Shown here: in pieces, positions 39,801 to 51,329 of the stretch
Numbering within the stretch: position 1 is the stretch's first letter
Layout of the letters: each line of letters opens with the position of its first letter
NCBI GenBank assembly: GCA_000727475.1
Contig: KL647295.1
Coordinates: 670,839 to 734,838 of the forward strand
Origin: Sarcocystis neurona
Lineage: Eukaryota; Apicomplexa; Conoidasida; Eucoccidiorida; Sarcocystidae
Direction: 5' to 3'
DNA length: 64,000 bases
Translations under genes and position numbers: made by a program
Notes under the pieces: model-generated
Told to the model about the DNA's origin: nothing
What the model saw: the letters and a program-made list of their open reading frames with translations, nothing else
Databases searched by the model: none

Positions 39801-42437
39801 AAGGTGACAGACTTTTCAAAAAACTTCGCCTTCGCGGACACAACAGCAGTCGAGAGGCCTGGTCCCCTCAACCGCATCGCGATTTCTGTCCCTGCAGGCG
39901 TAGCAGAAAAGGCAACAGCAGCGACAACAGCCGCAGCAGGAGCGCCGTCAGCAGCGGCAGCGTGGACACCGAAAGGAGGACACGCAGTGGCAGGTGCACT
40001 GCAGTTTTGGCCAGAAGCCGTCGAGCATCCGTTGCAAAGGCCGATGCCTTCCTGCTGCCTCTACCGGTACTCGGCGTCGCAGCAGCAGGTATGTCCGCGT
40101 CTGCTCCAGGAGCAGGAGGAGCCTCACCTGGCGTCTGTAGCGCTGCAGCAGCCTTCCGAGCTTCAAAACCGGCCACATCCTACGACAGAAGCAGCAGCTG
40201 CTGCTGCAGGAAGCGGTAGTTCTTCTTTTCTTGTAGGTTTAAAAACAGAAGATTCCAGCACGTGTTGCTGCTTTTCACCATTAGCAGTAGGAACGGCTAG
40301 CAGACCTCTCTGTCCTCCAGCAGCAACGACAGCATGTGGTGCTGCAACTCCTGGATCGTTTAGCCACGCTCCGGTGCTGCAGGAGTCATGCGCCGGTGCC
40401 GCAGCAGCAACAGGGAGGGTAGCAGCTGCTGATGTGGGCTGCACAGTAGGAGTAGTGACGAATCCGAGAGTTGCAGCAGCTGCTGACTTCGCCGCCTGCT
40501 GCAGTGTTCACGCTGACACACCGACGCGCGAGAGAACCGCAGCAGCACCGCGGACGGCTGCGACCGATCCTGCAGCGAGACCCACCCTCTGCACCAGCAA
40601 AGTACATGAAATTAAACAGGAGCAGCAGCAGGATAAAAAGATAGCTTCTAGCTGTCGCTGCGTCTCTCGTGAATTAAACGGCCACAGGGAAAGTTGTGCA
40701 GCGGAGAAGCACAGAATTTCAGAGCCGCAGGCACCGGAAGCTCACTTGTGCTCTGGGCTGCTGCAGCCACAGGCGACGAAACTTCAGCAACTGCTCGAGC
40801 AGCAGCAGGAGGCAGAGGTGATGCATGGACAACAGCAACAGCAACAGCAGCAGCACTCTCGCCAGCAGGAGTCAAAGCATCCACATCCAGGGAACAACGG
40901 GCAGGAGCAGCAGGACGCCCGGCAACAGCTGCAGTCCCTACATCCTGTGCTGCAGCAGCTGAACGAGCAGCACCAGGCGCAGCAGGAGCCGGTGCAAGAA
41001 CAGCGGCACCTTTACTTTTTGGGGAGTAGTTCTTCAGAGAGTGCTGAAACTCAGAGAACTGAGGGCTATGTGTCGGAAGCCCGTCCGTGTTGCAGTGCCG
41101 GCGACGGTGCTGCTGCTTCTCCGCTTGTCGAGAGGGGGGCACGCCTGCAGCAGCAGACTGACTGTCTGTCCTGGTGCGCCGTTGCTGCGACGTCTTCTGG
41201 CTTTTCTGCTGCACACGGACACCAGCTGCGGCTGCCGCTAACTTGTGTAAGCTGCTGTGAGCGGCCACAGCAACACAGCAGATACGTGGATGGGGGGGAA
41301 AAGGACCGCGGCGTGAGTAGCATCACCGGCAACAGCAGCCTCGACAACGGCAGCGCACGCAGTAGCAACAGCACAAACCACAGCAGCTCCACACGCGACA
41401 ACACCCCCAGCGTCAGCTGTTGCAGCACCAGCAGTAATGTCCATAACGTCTGTTCCTGTAGCGTCAGTGCCAACCGCTGCAGCAGGGACAGCGACAGCAT
41501 TGCCAGCAGCAGCAGCGCTGTAGCTATTCAACAGCTGGTTGCGCCAGGCATTTCTGCTGGCTTACCAAGACGAGAGCCCTGTTGCTGTGCGGACATCTGC
41601 GCTTCTCCAGTGACAGAGCAGGAGCAGCCGGACGCACCGGAAGCAGTCACCGCCACCCACGCCCAGCACCAGCACGCACAAGCCGGTTTGAAGCAGGAGA
41701 CCCACCCACACATGTTGAAGCAGGAGCAGAGCATACAAAATCTACAGCAGCACCTGCTGCTCGCACAACAGCAGATAGTAGGGCAACGACAGCAACAACA
41801 GGACAACATGCTGCGTGAACCAACGCCAGTATTATTGAATTACGCCTCAAGACAGGAGCAGCAGCGACGTCCTTCGTCTCTGCTATCGCAGGCTGCTGTT
41901 GCTCGCGGTAAGACGACGTTTTGTCGTGCACAGGGGAATACGATACTGCACGTGTCTCCGACTTGTTGCCTTCAGGAGCAGCAGCAGCAGCAAAGTTTCG
42001 ATTGTTTAGTTTTACACCCACAACAACAAAAATGTTATTTGTTTCCGCAGCGCCAGTCGGAGGAAGGCTCCCTGTTGCAGCACCAGCAACAGTACCGAGA
42101 GGATTTCCTTCTGCTGCAGCAGGAACGTTTGTTATTACCTCGGGTGCTGCCGCTACAGCAGCAGCAGGAGTGTTCGCTGATACTGCAGCAGCAGCAGCAG
42201 GACGAACGTGTGCAGTTGCTGCGCTGCGCGCACGAACGTTTGTTTGCACAGCGCAGTAAGGCAGCGGGCGCAGGCACGGGAGAGGCGCCGATCTTTGCTG
42301 CGGCTTCCACGGTCCTTCTCCCAGACAGAGGTGCTGCACTCCCTTACAACAACAGTGCAGAGCAGGAAGCAGCAGAAAAGAAAAATAATGCAGTTGCTGC
42401 AGGGAGGTTGAGTGATAGCAAGTTGGAGGATAAATAA
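36856..42437 (+). CDS. Large Gln-rich coiled-coil protein, two exons, unknown function
   Basis: Exon 1 runs 36856-37902. It starts with ATG (MDQQECASVEG), has a Ser/Asp-rich block (about residues 70-115) and ends in a long Gln/Leu/Glu heptad-like segment (QALQQLREAEQQATQQLAKQ). A GTAAGC donor follows the codon at 37900-37902. After a 1280-bp microsatellite-filled intron, the acceptor GCTGTTGCCGCTGCTGTTGCAG ends at 39182. Exon 2, 39183-42437, resumes in phase 0 and continues the same coiled-coil character (GVHELLRQLQERHARWCELL). The joined product is about 1433 residues. Non-repetitive islands in exon 2 include RPPKVTDFSKNFAFADTTAV near 39800-39850. Later parts are Gln, Ala, Ser and Cys rich. 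Coiled coil plus poly-Gln suggests a scaffold or assembly role, which is inference. No named domain is seen. CAG is in sense orientation throughout. Confidence 0.75.
38245..38520. repeat. Tandem array inside the intron, unit about 65-75 bp
   Basis: Four units have the form CATATGTGTAGGTAG(G/A)GAAG(A/G) then GTACACATATATATATG then a variable TTC(T/C)TCC(A/C)C block. It accounts for most of the Tyr/Val/Ile frames on the minus strand. Confidence 0.75.
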
Positions 42438-44197
42438 CAGGACAAGCAGGGGCAGTAGCAACAGACGTCGCAATTGCCCTTCTTCAGACGGAAAAAAGCC
42501 AAGGGAGGCGAGCGCGTCTGCTGCAGCAACACACCAGAGAACTGCCAGGCGGCAGCAGCACTTGATGGCGTTAAGACGCCCTCCTCTGCAGCGGCCATGG
42601 GGGTTTTCTTGCAGCAGCAGTAGTAGCTGATACAAGGAAGACAAGACCGTTGCAATGGGTAGAAGAGCAACGAAGGAGGCAGGCGGCGACTGTAAAAGGA
42701 ACACACGATCGCTGAAGGAGGACGCAGAGGTGGTACAGGAGGAGAAACCGCAGCAGGCACCAATATTTTTCCGTGAGTAGCAGCTTCAGCTAGTGCAACA
42801 CACGCTTTCGCTGCCGTCACACCAGCGAGCGTCGCTGCCCTGACCATGCGGAGGTAGCAGCTGTAAAAAAACCTGTGACCACTTCAGCGTTAGGCCAAAG
42901 CACGAGGAAGGGGTGCTGTGGCATCGGTGGAAAAAACTGCACCGGTAGCTCTGCAATCAGAGATCAATAACGAAGCATACAGAGGAGCAGAGCAGAACGT
43001 AGAAGTTTTGTTTCGAGTTTCGTTTCCCCGTGATGCAAGGAGAAGAATTTTTCTATTGCACAGGACTGCAGAAGTGTTTTGTAACTGGGGTGCTCATATT
43101 TTGTAAAACAGCACCAGTGATAGCAGGCATGCGCGAAACTCTCTGTCAAGGATCGCCAGCTGTATCATGCCGTCTTTCGCGCTCAGTCGTAGAACAGCAG
43201 GACAAGCCGCTCCGGCGCAACGTGTAAGATACAGCCGCAGCGACGCAGTAAGCTACTGATAAAGGGGCCGCGCTGAATTTGCAGGAAGAATACTAAATAC
43301 TCGAATGCTCCAGCAGCAGCTGCTGTTGGTTTAAGCATTGTTACTGCAGCAGTTCCGTGTGTATCTGCTGGGGATGTAAGTTGCAGGGGGGTGTGTCAGA
43401 GTTGCTGCTGCAGCGTCCCAGGGCAGATCGCTGCAGGTTCGAGTGGAGACAGGACCGCTGCAGGGCGTCCTTGCGCCTGCACCAACTGTTGTCGCAGCAG
43501 CGACAGCAATACCTAAACCAGGATATCCAATGATCAAAGCAGCAAGCACAATGGCAGGAAGACGAGCCCACCACCGGCAAGCACGGGAAACGCACTGCAG
43601 GGAATGGAAGGGGCAGCGCAGCAGAAGCAAGTACAACGGACGCAATGACAACAATCCCGGCCGTAGCAGCATTTGCCGTGTCGCATCACACTGGCACTGC
43701 AGCGTTACCGCAGGAGCCACGCGCAACAACACTGGTCCCACGATGTATCGCCAGAAAAGGTTTACCTCGATATTGTCTCTATTCGTGCTTGTGTCACTGG
43801 GGTGTATGTGTGCCCAAGATTTGCGGCGTTGTCCTGATCACGCAGGTAGCCACTTTGACGTAGCGTGCTCAGCTGAGTCGTCCTGTTGTGGAAATCATGT
43901 CCGTAACTTCTCCACTGGCTGGAGAAGAACGTGTCTAACAAATATCAGAGAGAGTGCCACCTTCGGCCGCGTCATTGGGCACAGGGACGTCCAGAAAAGT
44001 TGGTCACTTACGAGGTGTGTGACACTGTAGAAACGTGATGATACCAGACACTTGTGCCGAGACGGAAAAATTTAAACTAGGGGAACAGTGCATGCCACCT
44101 GATGCCAGCTCTACGGTCAGTTCTATGCTAGATACACAGCACATTCAAGGCAAGCTGTCTTTCTAAGGGCAGTCTGACGTCAACAACTATTCTGGCA
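42438..44197. other. Boundary stretch: last CAG-type sequence, decayed-looking frames
   Basis: CAG/CTG triplets thin out and end at about 43.7 kb. Short protein-like snippets occur on both strands: minus near 42770-42847 from an ATG (VRAATLAGVTAAKACVALAE), plus near 42918-43040 (VALQSEINNEAYRGAEQNVE), and minus near 43490-43570 (a hydrophobic stretch LPAIVLAALIIGYPGLGIAV). None joins to another by a convincing splice pair. It could be a decayed gene or small exons of a gene I cannot assemble. Confidence 0.3.
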
Positions 44198-44503
44198 TCA
44201 ACGTAACCCACCTCGCCTGTCCCCGGCTAGTTCGCGAGCGGTTACTGCTGCCAAGGACTCCTGCTGTAGAATTTGCTGAAGCTTCGCAGCGTAAGCATGA
44301 CGTATCGGATCACTTTGCAGTGAGCTTTCTTTTGCTTTGCCTACACGTACTACATGTGAACCGAAGGGCTGCTGTCGCCACGAGACTTGCGGCTCTCGTA
44401 CTACTAGTAAGACGTCAGGGAAGACGCCTGACACAACGCTATCATAGCCCACTGTAACTTTGATGAGAGACGTTGACAGGGTTCTGTCGTAACTAGTCAA
44501 CAT
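44198..44503 (-). CDS. Hypothetical small protein (101 aa)
   Basis: The ATG-initiated minus-strand frame ends in TGA. Its composition is balanced and protein-like (contains GYDSVVSGVFPDVLLVVREP and HAYAAKLQQILQQESLAAV) in repeat-poor DNA, where open frames are less trivial than in the CAG region. There are no membrane segments and no recognised domain. It may be a complete small gene or an exon. Confidence 0.4.
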   Translation of the reverse strand: MLTSYDRTLSTSLIKVTVGYDSVVSGVFPDVLLVVREPQVSWRQQPFGSHVVRVGKAKESSLQSDPIRHAYAAKLQQILQQESLAAVTARELAGDRRGGLR

Positions 44504-45982
44504 TTGCCATTTTTAAATTGCTAACAGGTCAGGATGTCAAGACATGCAAGCTGAAATGCTGCAACGCATGATGTCTGCGAGATGAAAGGGTCGCCCATAT
44601 ATCAGGGTGCTATTCCAAGGTGCTACACGTACACGCAGCATGAAATTGGCGGCAGCAGCGCTATGCTGGCAGGATCTTCGGTGCACCCTACCCACTCTGC
44701 GTGAGACGAAGTGAGGGGGGGGGGCAGTGCTACTGCCTTCTTACTGGCACGTTAAATGCCCCTCTCAGCCGTAGCAACTGAACTTTGCTCTGACCAGTTC
44801 AACGGATAGATGTGTGGGACTTGCGTTTTTGTATGGAACACAATTGGCTTAAGACATTTTCATTCATCTTAGGCTTGCACGACTACGAGGAATTTGTGCA
44901 TGGAGCAACAGAATCGCGTACGTTGAGTTCTCAGCACACAACTGATATAATCCCGGCGAGAGCCAGTACGGACGCAAGCGTTATTTAGAACAAATAGCAC
45001 CGTCCACGACGCGTTATAACTAGCGTCTCATCACTCGGTGGATTATCAGAACGCTGTACAGGGCTGCGGATAACAAAGTGTCTACGTGTATGTGATGGAA
45101 GTTTTGTGGCCTTGTGTGTGGCACTCCGACATTCTTGATTTTCTGGCTCAGGCTTTTCTCATGCGTGCCAGCGAGTTTGCGCGCAAGCTCCCCTATACTC
45201 ATATGTAGACAAGCGTAGTGTCGCCGCTTTCCCGGCTGCGCAGGCGGAAAGTGAAATATCGACAAATTTCATTATGGGTGGACACTCCGGTGGCCATGTG
45301 GTTCTTCTACTCGTACTTTAATGGTGAACACGTGCGAAGTTATCCCTTTATACGGAGAAAACGACGAGGATGATGCATAAAGACAACGCCTCCCGCCGGG
45401 AATTTCATGAACATAAATAACGGAGAGTGCTCCTCAGGGCGTCCACTGAATGCTTGACCGAGTTACGCTTCATCAGGGCTTCGTGTGCAGTTGCAACAGG
45501 CGCTTCCTGAGTAGCAGTCAGCGACAGCAAGAGAAAGTATAGCATATATTGCCAATGTGCATACGTGTACATTGCAGTGTATCACTTCATATGTTCCAGA
45601 CGATGCTGTTCTCAACTTCAAACCATGTAGGATCAACCTTCAGGTGAAACGGACGTGAGGGACGGACGTATCCCGGCGCTCCGTGATTCAGGTTTCTGCA
45701 GCACTCGGTATACAGCTGCAGTGCTTAGGGTATGCAGTTGGTCTCGCAAATATGAAGAAAAACACAAACCGCTATTCGAACCACAAACGCGCAGTCAGCA
45801 AGTTGCAAAGTGTCCTGCGTTCGGGTGACGAAAATCGATACACGCGCAGAGATTTTGAAACACGTCGGGATCTGTGTGTAAAGGCTTGCTTCGTGTAACT
45901 CTCCTCTGACCACTGCATGCAATAATAACTCGCACAGCAACTGAAAGTCGCTAACATTGCATGCATACTGTGTGCGAGGTGT
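44504..45982. other. Repeat-poor intergenic stretch
   Basis: Balanced base composition, no CAG or TA arrays, only open frames under 90 codons. A - frame, 45020-45265, and a + frame, 45683-45898, are the longest and have no distinguishing feature. Confidence 0.4.
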
Positions 45983-46025
45983 TTACAAACAGGCAGGGCG
46001 TTTGCAGTTCCTCCGCCTGCATGCA
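45914..46025. promoter_or_regulatory. Cluster of three TGCATGCA octamers
   Basis: Exact TGCATGCA lies at 45914-45921, 45958-45965 and 46018-46025, with a TGCATGC heptamer near 46111. This palindrome is an established ApiAP2 DNA-binding motif in Plasmodium and a promoter element in Toxoplasma. A role here is inferred from the density. Confidence 0.45.
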
Positions 46026-46480
46026 GTAAGTAAATCGTTCACATGTTGTAACTTGAATGTGGACACGACCTCGCGCGGGGAAAATAGTGAAAAGAAATGA
46101 GGGCAAAGCAAGTGCATGCTTGGTTTCCACAGGCGCGTAGAAGACGTACGCTTGAATGCATTGTGAACCAGGGAAGATTCGTCAATTAGGAAGCAAGAGA
46201 GCCAGCCGGACGCGATAATATAAAAACTAGAATCAGGACAGTGGCGATAGCTATCTGCTGAAGTCGCCTGTGAAAGCGAAGAGTTGCCTGCGTACGCGAT
46301 GGAGACGTAGGTTTGACGGTCGACCTTCTCAGGAAGAACCAGTTGCTGGGCTTCTTCGCAGTGTTTCCTGGAAAGGAATAAGTACTGGAGAGCTGCGAGA
46401 ACAAACACAAACAGAAGGCCACTGAGGTTTTTGAGGGAAGGGATGCAAAAGTACGATACGGAAGCACAAAGACAGTCCAA
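45983..46480 (-). CDS. Candidate single-pass membrane protein exon
   Basis: The minus-strand frame of 165 codons opens with a non-ATG codon. A hydrophobic segment (SGLLFVFVLAALQYLFL) is followed by a charged stretch (SRKHCEEAQQLVLPEKVDRQ) and a mixed region to about codon 110. The last third is less convincing. A second minus frame from ATG 46557 overlaps it and reads MFSLNNILTSVSPNPFAKSA, so the 5' end may be an earlier exon in that frame. No family is recognised. Confidence 0.35.
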   Translation of the reverse strand: MDCLCASVSYFCIPSLKNLSGLLFVFVLAALQYLFLSRKHCEEAQQLVLPEKVDRQTYVSIAYAGNSSLSQATSADSYRHCPDSSFYIIASGWLSCFLIDESSLVHNAFKRTSSTRLWKPSMHLLCPHFFSLFSPREVVSTFKLQHVNDLLTACRRRNCKRPACL

Positions 46481-46557
46481 AGACAGACAATATGGAGTGC
46501 CGACTTTGCAAATGGATTTGGACTGACAGAAGTCAGGATATTGTTGAGTGAAAACAT

Positions 46558-47258
46558 AAAGTGCGGCGGCTCAGCTCAATAGATATACAGAAGAATAAAT
46601 GTCACAGCGTTTGCTGAATGCCGTGGAGGCGATTAGGAGTCCCGGTGAATGTGTCTAATTGTAACGTGGGGAACGTAAACAGCCTGAACTACATATATGA
46701 CGTACGTCCTTACCTATGATACAGACGCATATGACGTGAGCTATTTGTAAGCGTCACATGTAAACATATACAGCTAGATACAATTACGCTCAGTCTCACT
46801 GTTGAAAGAAGGTGCGTCATCAATGGGTTCAGGAACACACACTACCTGCGTTTATTCACATGTCCATGAGGCCGACACAGCCTTTTATATGCATTGGTAG
46901 TTTCTATCCCCCCATCATTATTCATCGTCTATTCTTCTACACGCACCTGCCCGACAGTCGTCTTTCGAGAGGAAACCATCCATGTCCATGTCGGCAAGGT
47001 CAAACACTGATTCAATTTCTTTCTCCGAGAACAGCCCAGCAGCCGGACCCTGAGAACATGACACCGCTCGTCTGCATCGTGACATCATGATCAAGGGCTC
47101 CTACAGACCTCCACGCAAAGTATCGAGCAGAGCTGGGCCACCGGCCGCATGACCGAGTACATCACGGTGCTGAACTCTATGCGTCTGGCATCTGGACTGA
47201 GTATGCTTGTAGGACGAGGGCATCAAACCTTCATGTACGCCGAATACTATCCAAACCT
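46558..47258. other. Repeat-poor stretch, no gene seen
   Basis: Only short frames are open. Nothing repeated or structured stands out. Confidence 0.4.
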
Positions 47259-47651
47259 ATGCCTGCGTATAACAACATATGCGGCGAGGTAACAAATACC
47301 CAGACATTTCTACGACTGTGGACTGGCAATGCGTTAGTGTGGTGCCTTACGGTTGAGGCTGAAAGTAAGGAACCTACGGATACGTCACGCGCACACAATC
47401 TGCTGTTGCCCCACAACGCATACGCAGAAGCGCCATACACCCATATAATCAGAAGAGGAAGAGGAAGATCTATAGATAGTAGCCAAACGAATGTACATAC
47501 AAACACCTCCGCAGAAGCGCCCTACGCCTACAACGAAGACAAGGAAAAATATATTTTGCTAGTCAATAGACGCAGATACAACATCAAGTGCACCCGAGTA
47601 CAGTGTCAACCTGGGTGGCTACGTCTGTGCTTGTTTCTTGTCCTTTTTTAG
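47259..47651 (+). CDS. Hypothetical protein (130 aa) with an internal duplicated motif
   Basis: The frame is ATG-initiated and ends in TAG. It contains the motif AEAPYTHI and a second, similar SAEAPYAYNEDKE about 29 codons later (the DNA repeats GCAGAAGCGCC(A/C)TAC at about 47427 and 47510). The region between is basic (IRRGRGRSIDSS). The C-terminus is hydrophobic (GWLRLCLFLVLF). Evidence for expression is only the length and composition. Confidence 0.3.
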   Translation: MPAYNNICGEVTNTQTFLRLWTGNALVWCLTVEAESKEPTDTSRAHNLLLPHNAYAEAPYTHIIRRGRGRSIDSSQTNVHTNTSAEAPYAYNEDKEKYILLVNRRRYNIKCTRVQCQPGWLRLCLFLVLF

Positions 47652-48203
47652 CGTGAGCATAAAATTGTGGAGCAACGCGCGTCGTTGCATCGAGCTAGGG
47701 GAATAGTGTAGATGCATAATAGGTGTATGTGCATGTCTGCAAATATCACGTGTGACACTATTGCGTGATCTACCAGATAACCGTTTACAGAGTCAAGCAC
47801 TTCCCGCATAGAGAGATATATCTAAACCCCGAGAGTCACCAAGTGCGCGTGACTTCGTCGTATGTTCCAGCATGTCTTCAATCGCATCAAACGCAGCTGC
47901 ACAGGCAGATGCACACTTACAAGTGGGTCAGAATCAGAGTGACAACACGACACAGACGTGAGTCCCAAGAAGCTGACTGCAGTACTGTGATTATCGTGCT
48001 CTCATGCGCAAGAGAGTTTATGCACTTCTACAACGAAGCAGATCTTACTGGGCGTCGGCGTCGAAAAAACAAGCACTACGGAGAAGGTGTTAGGATATTC
48101 TTTGCTACGCTTCTCTAGTTCTCATTGTCGATATTTTGAACCCACCATTCACGTTGAAACACTGATTCAACGGCGACAGAAAAAGAGTGTCCGCGTTGTT
48201 GGT
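47652..48203. other. Stretch with one weak + frame
   Basis: A + frame, 47765-48118, is open for 117 codons from a GTG. It reads a polar, His/Arg-rich sequence with no ATG near its start and no domain, so it is not called as a gene. Confidence 0.3.
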
Positions 48204-48420
48204 GATGCGACGCGTCTACGCGTCCCGTGCCGGAAAACAGACCGGCAATGATTGCGCCGCTCATACGGTTAGTCGCGACCTACGGGGCAATCGCACTTCC
48301 CTGCGGTGCGTCCCTCTCCCTGCCGGTGAGGTGCTACCGATTGTGGCAGTGCTGAAATTTCGTGCAGGCTTGCCGGGATTCGAGATTATAGGAGTTAGGG
48401 AACAGCGAGTCCTTGCCTAA
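48204..48420 (+). CDS. Hypothetical small protein (about 71 aa)
   Basis: An ATG opens a compact frame to TAA whose second half (GEVLPIVAVLKFRAGLPGFE) has a natural hydrophobic/charged pattern. It could be an exon. There is no other support. Confidence 0.25.
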
Positions 48421-51329
48421 GGGTCGCCCCCACGGGCACACTTTGTGTGCCACAAAGTCGGTCCCCAAGAGCCTGCTGGAGTGCTAGTTCTAGTCAAACG
48501 TCAGTCCTGGTGTCTTTTTCAGCAAAAGAATTAGGTAGAGTCTCCTACAATCGCAAAACCATCTACCACAGGCTGCACAGTTGGATGGATTAACGAGATG
48601 AGTAGCCCGATGTCTAGTCTATCGTACCCTTATTCTGTACAAGGGAGTGGTTACCTGGCAGTCTCTTCGTTGAAGCTCTTGAATAAGGAATTGTCGAACA
48701 TTCTCTGGTTTGTAGAAACTTAGCGCAGCGACTAAATCCTGCCATTCATGATAGATAAGACGTATGCGGCATACTAGAATGATAACTTTTGACGGCCGTT
48801 GATGTGCGATTTTGCGGAGTCACAGCAGCTCAACGTACAAGTGCAGTTCTGACGGAAAGGCACAACGGGTCGCACAGTAGCTCTGCAGGACGGACCGCTG
48901 GTTGAGGCCATATGAAGCGGCAGCATCCATGTGTTTGTGCTTAATACGATCACGAAGTATTTACGGAATGGCGAGTCTGGTGAGAGTCGAGACGGCGAGG
49001 AAGGGTAAGGGTTCTGCACTACGCTAAGTGGACCAGGTTGCATTTCTCTGTTGCACGTTCCTCCCTAGACAAATTCTCACCTGTAGGTGCAGAGGGATTC
49101 AGTTGCGACGTTTACCCAATGCAGGAATGTTTGACAGCGAAGCACGATCGTTTAGCTGGACTAGACTTATGCAACATATAGTTGTGTCTACCTACGTAGG
49201 CGTGCCTACAGATCACGATGGCGTATCCCTGTGTAGACAATTTGTCTGCTGCAGACGGAGTAGAATTTACTTCCGAACTATACCAAATGGAGAAACCTTT
49301 GACAGCGAAGCATGACCACTGAACCTGAGTCAGACTCCTGCAACACACAGATAAGTCTATGTACGTAGACGTGCCCCCAGATCACACAGATAAGTCTGCG
49401 TATCTACGCCTGGACATACACACACAGACAGCCATTTCGTGCAGAGGTACTTCAGCTACACCTGGGTGGAACAACGAGGAGAATTACTTGCGAAGACTTC
49501 TCGTAGACATTCACCTTCAGGGACCCCACAACGCAGCTCATCCGAAGCAACGCTTCACCCCCAAGCACTTGCCCACAGCAATCTCTCTGTTAGTCGTCAA
49601 CTTGGGCGCACGTGAATGACATTCAGTTGAAATTGAGTTGGTGTATTGCTTGTGCATGAGAGGGGACAAACAGTTTCAGGAATACACCCAGACCCTTCGT
49701 TTTGTCAGCTGGGTATTTGTGTTTTTCTTCCCGATCTCGTGCAGCACGACGAAACAGAGTTTGAAAGCCCTGTCGAATCGCGTGCCCCTTTGCAACGGAA
49801 GCCGACATTAGAAGACAAGAGCACTTTTTCTTACGCGCATTAGCTCGTCGATTTTGTGACTTGCAAGGTAATTTTCAGCCCTCTGAAGGGCTTCTGCGTT
49901 TCAAACGGAAAGGACGAGCGTTGGAAGAGATTCAGGTGCGGAGTGACAAGCGTGTTAACAGCATTGTAGAAAGCACGTTGTACAAAATTGGCGAAATGTA
50001 TAGCGAGACCAGCGGTCGTTGTCCGTATCCAAGGAAACGAATCCTTTCATACGAACTGGTATAATGTGTACGACAGTCGGTCGAAACTGGCACCTTCCAA
50101 CTGCTGCTTCCCCTCTGTATGCACTCGTACACCTCCTGTACGCATGAGTAAGCATTACACTGACATGAGTGTACTGTCTACCATTGAATGAAGCGCTTGT
50201 CAAGTCACCTCGTATTCTGGATTTATCCATAATACAGTGAGAAGTAGTGCGCAGCCCTAGGCAACACTCAGTAGTAGATCTCTGAGGAGTGTCCTCTCAC
50301 GACACGAGAGCATCGCCCTAACATCGGTAAAAGCAGCTCTCAGGGGTCTTTTCTGCCGCTGCTGTAGTCGTGGGTAGACGAAAAGCACACTTTAGCCTCC
50401 GTGAGCACCTATCCTTCTACGCATGTGGATACGTGTTCGTGCGTATGCCTCCCTGCGTCCACGTATACAAGCGTGCACAGTGCGTACGTATGTCACGTCG
50501 TCAGTACAAATTTATATTCTGTATAGCTGTGTGACAGGCTTCTGTTGAGTGTATAGAAACCTACAGGCCTGTGTGGCGTATATCCAGAAAGTGACGAAAT
50601 ATCAGTCCTCCGTACCTTGGTCAATCGCATCCATTCTGACTCGTTCAGATGTGGCGCTGTCCTCGTAAGTATGGTAGGTGTTCGGCACACCCTGGCAGTC
50701 ATAAATTCACAGGGTCGCGAGATGTCCTTCTTGTGTGAATTCCACTCGTGAAGCGTCCAAAGCACTTTTCTTTCCCGCATGTCCAAGCAATTGCACTCTC
50801 TTCTACTCAAGCGGCTTATATGTGTGTGAAGCGTAAGGAGTTCCTCAATGAGGCATGCTCCATACTGTTGGTAGGTACTTTCCATTTTCGGGGTACCCTA
50901 GGCCCTCCTCGCGTAGCCGTAGGGCTGCTGTGGGGACAGCGGGGCTGTGACAGGCCAGCCTCGTTGAGCATTGAAGCGAGTATAAAAATGAATCTAGTGA
51001 AGGCCGACATTTCTACGCATGTTCAACTCAGTAGGTTCGCAGTGTGCTAGCTGTCCAGGTAGTGTATGCGTCCTTTTACGTGTTGCGGCGTATAGGTGTC
51101 AACACAGGGACAGATGTGAGTGCGCGCACACATGGGGGTTGAGTCAGTGTAGAGCCCGAGTTGAGAACAAGTACCAAACGACAGGTTTTCCCCTTTTTTC
51201 TATAGCATGCGTACGTGTATACAGCTGAAATCATCCTGAAGAAAACCGCGTAGAGCAGTAGAGCGTCTCCACGATTATTTGAAGAAGGTGTTCGATTTTG
51301 CAAAGTTTGTGAGGACTGGAGTGTAGTGT
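48421..51329. other. Repeat-poor stretch with a diverged duplication
   Basis: Apart from the duplication at 49.07-49.40 kb I see only short frames, for example 50493-50885 on the minus strand and 50748-51050 on the plus, without starts, splice pairs or recognisable protein. A short tract of C/G-rich sequence lies near 48420-48460. Confidence 0.35.
49066..49400 (+). repeat. Diverged tandem duplication, unit about 170-176 bp
   Basis: Copy 1 (about 49066-49235) and copy 2 (about 49236-49400) share the block TTTGACAGCGAAGCA (starting near 49129 and 49300), a preceding TAGACAAATT/TAGACAATTT block and a following GTAGGCGTGCCTACAGATCAC / GTAGACGTGCCCCCAGATCAC block. A + frame crosses both copies and repeats the peptide (M/T)FDSEA, so it may once have been coding. 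Confidence 0.65.

Noticed and set aside
43331..43741. Hydrophobic minus-strand frame as a membrane protein gene
   Set aside because: One convincing hydrophobic stretch only. The flanks are Cys/Leu shadow sequence, there is no ATG or splice pair, and the plus strand is equally open.
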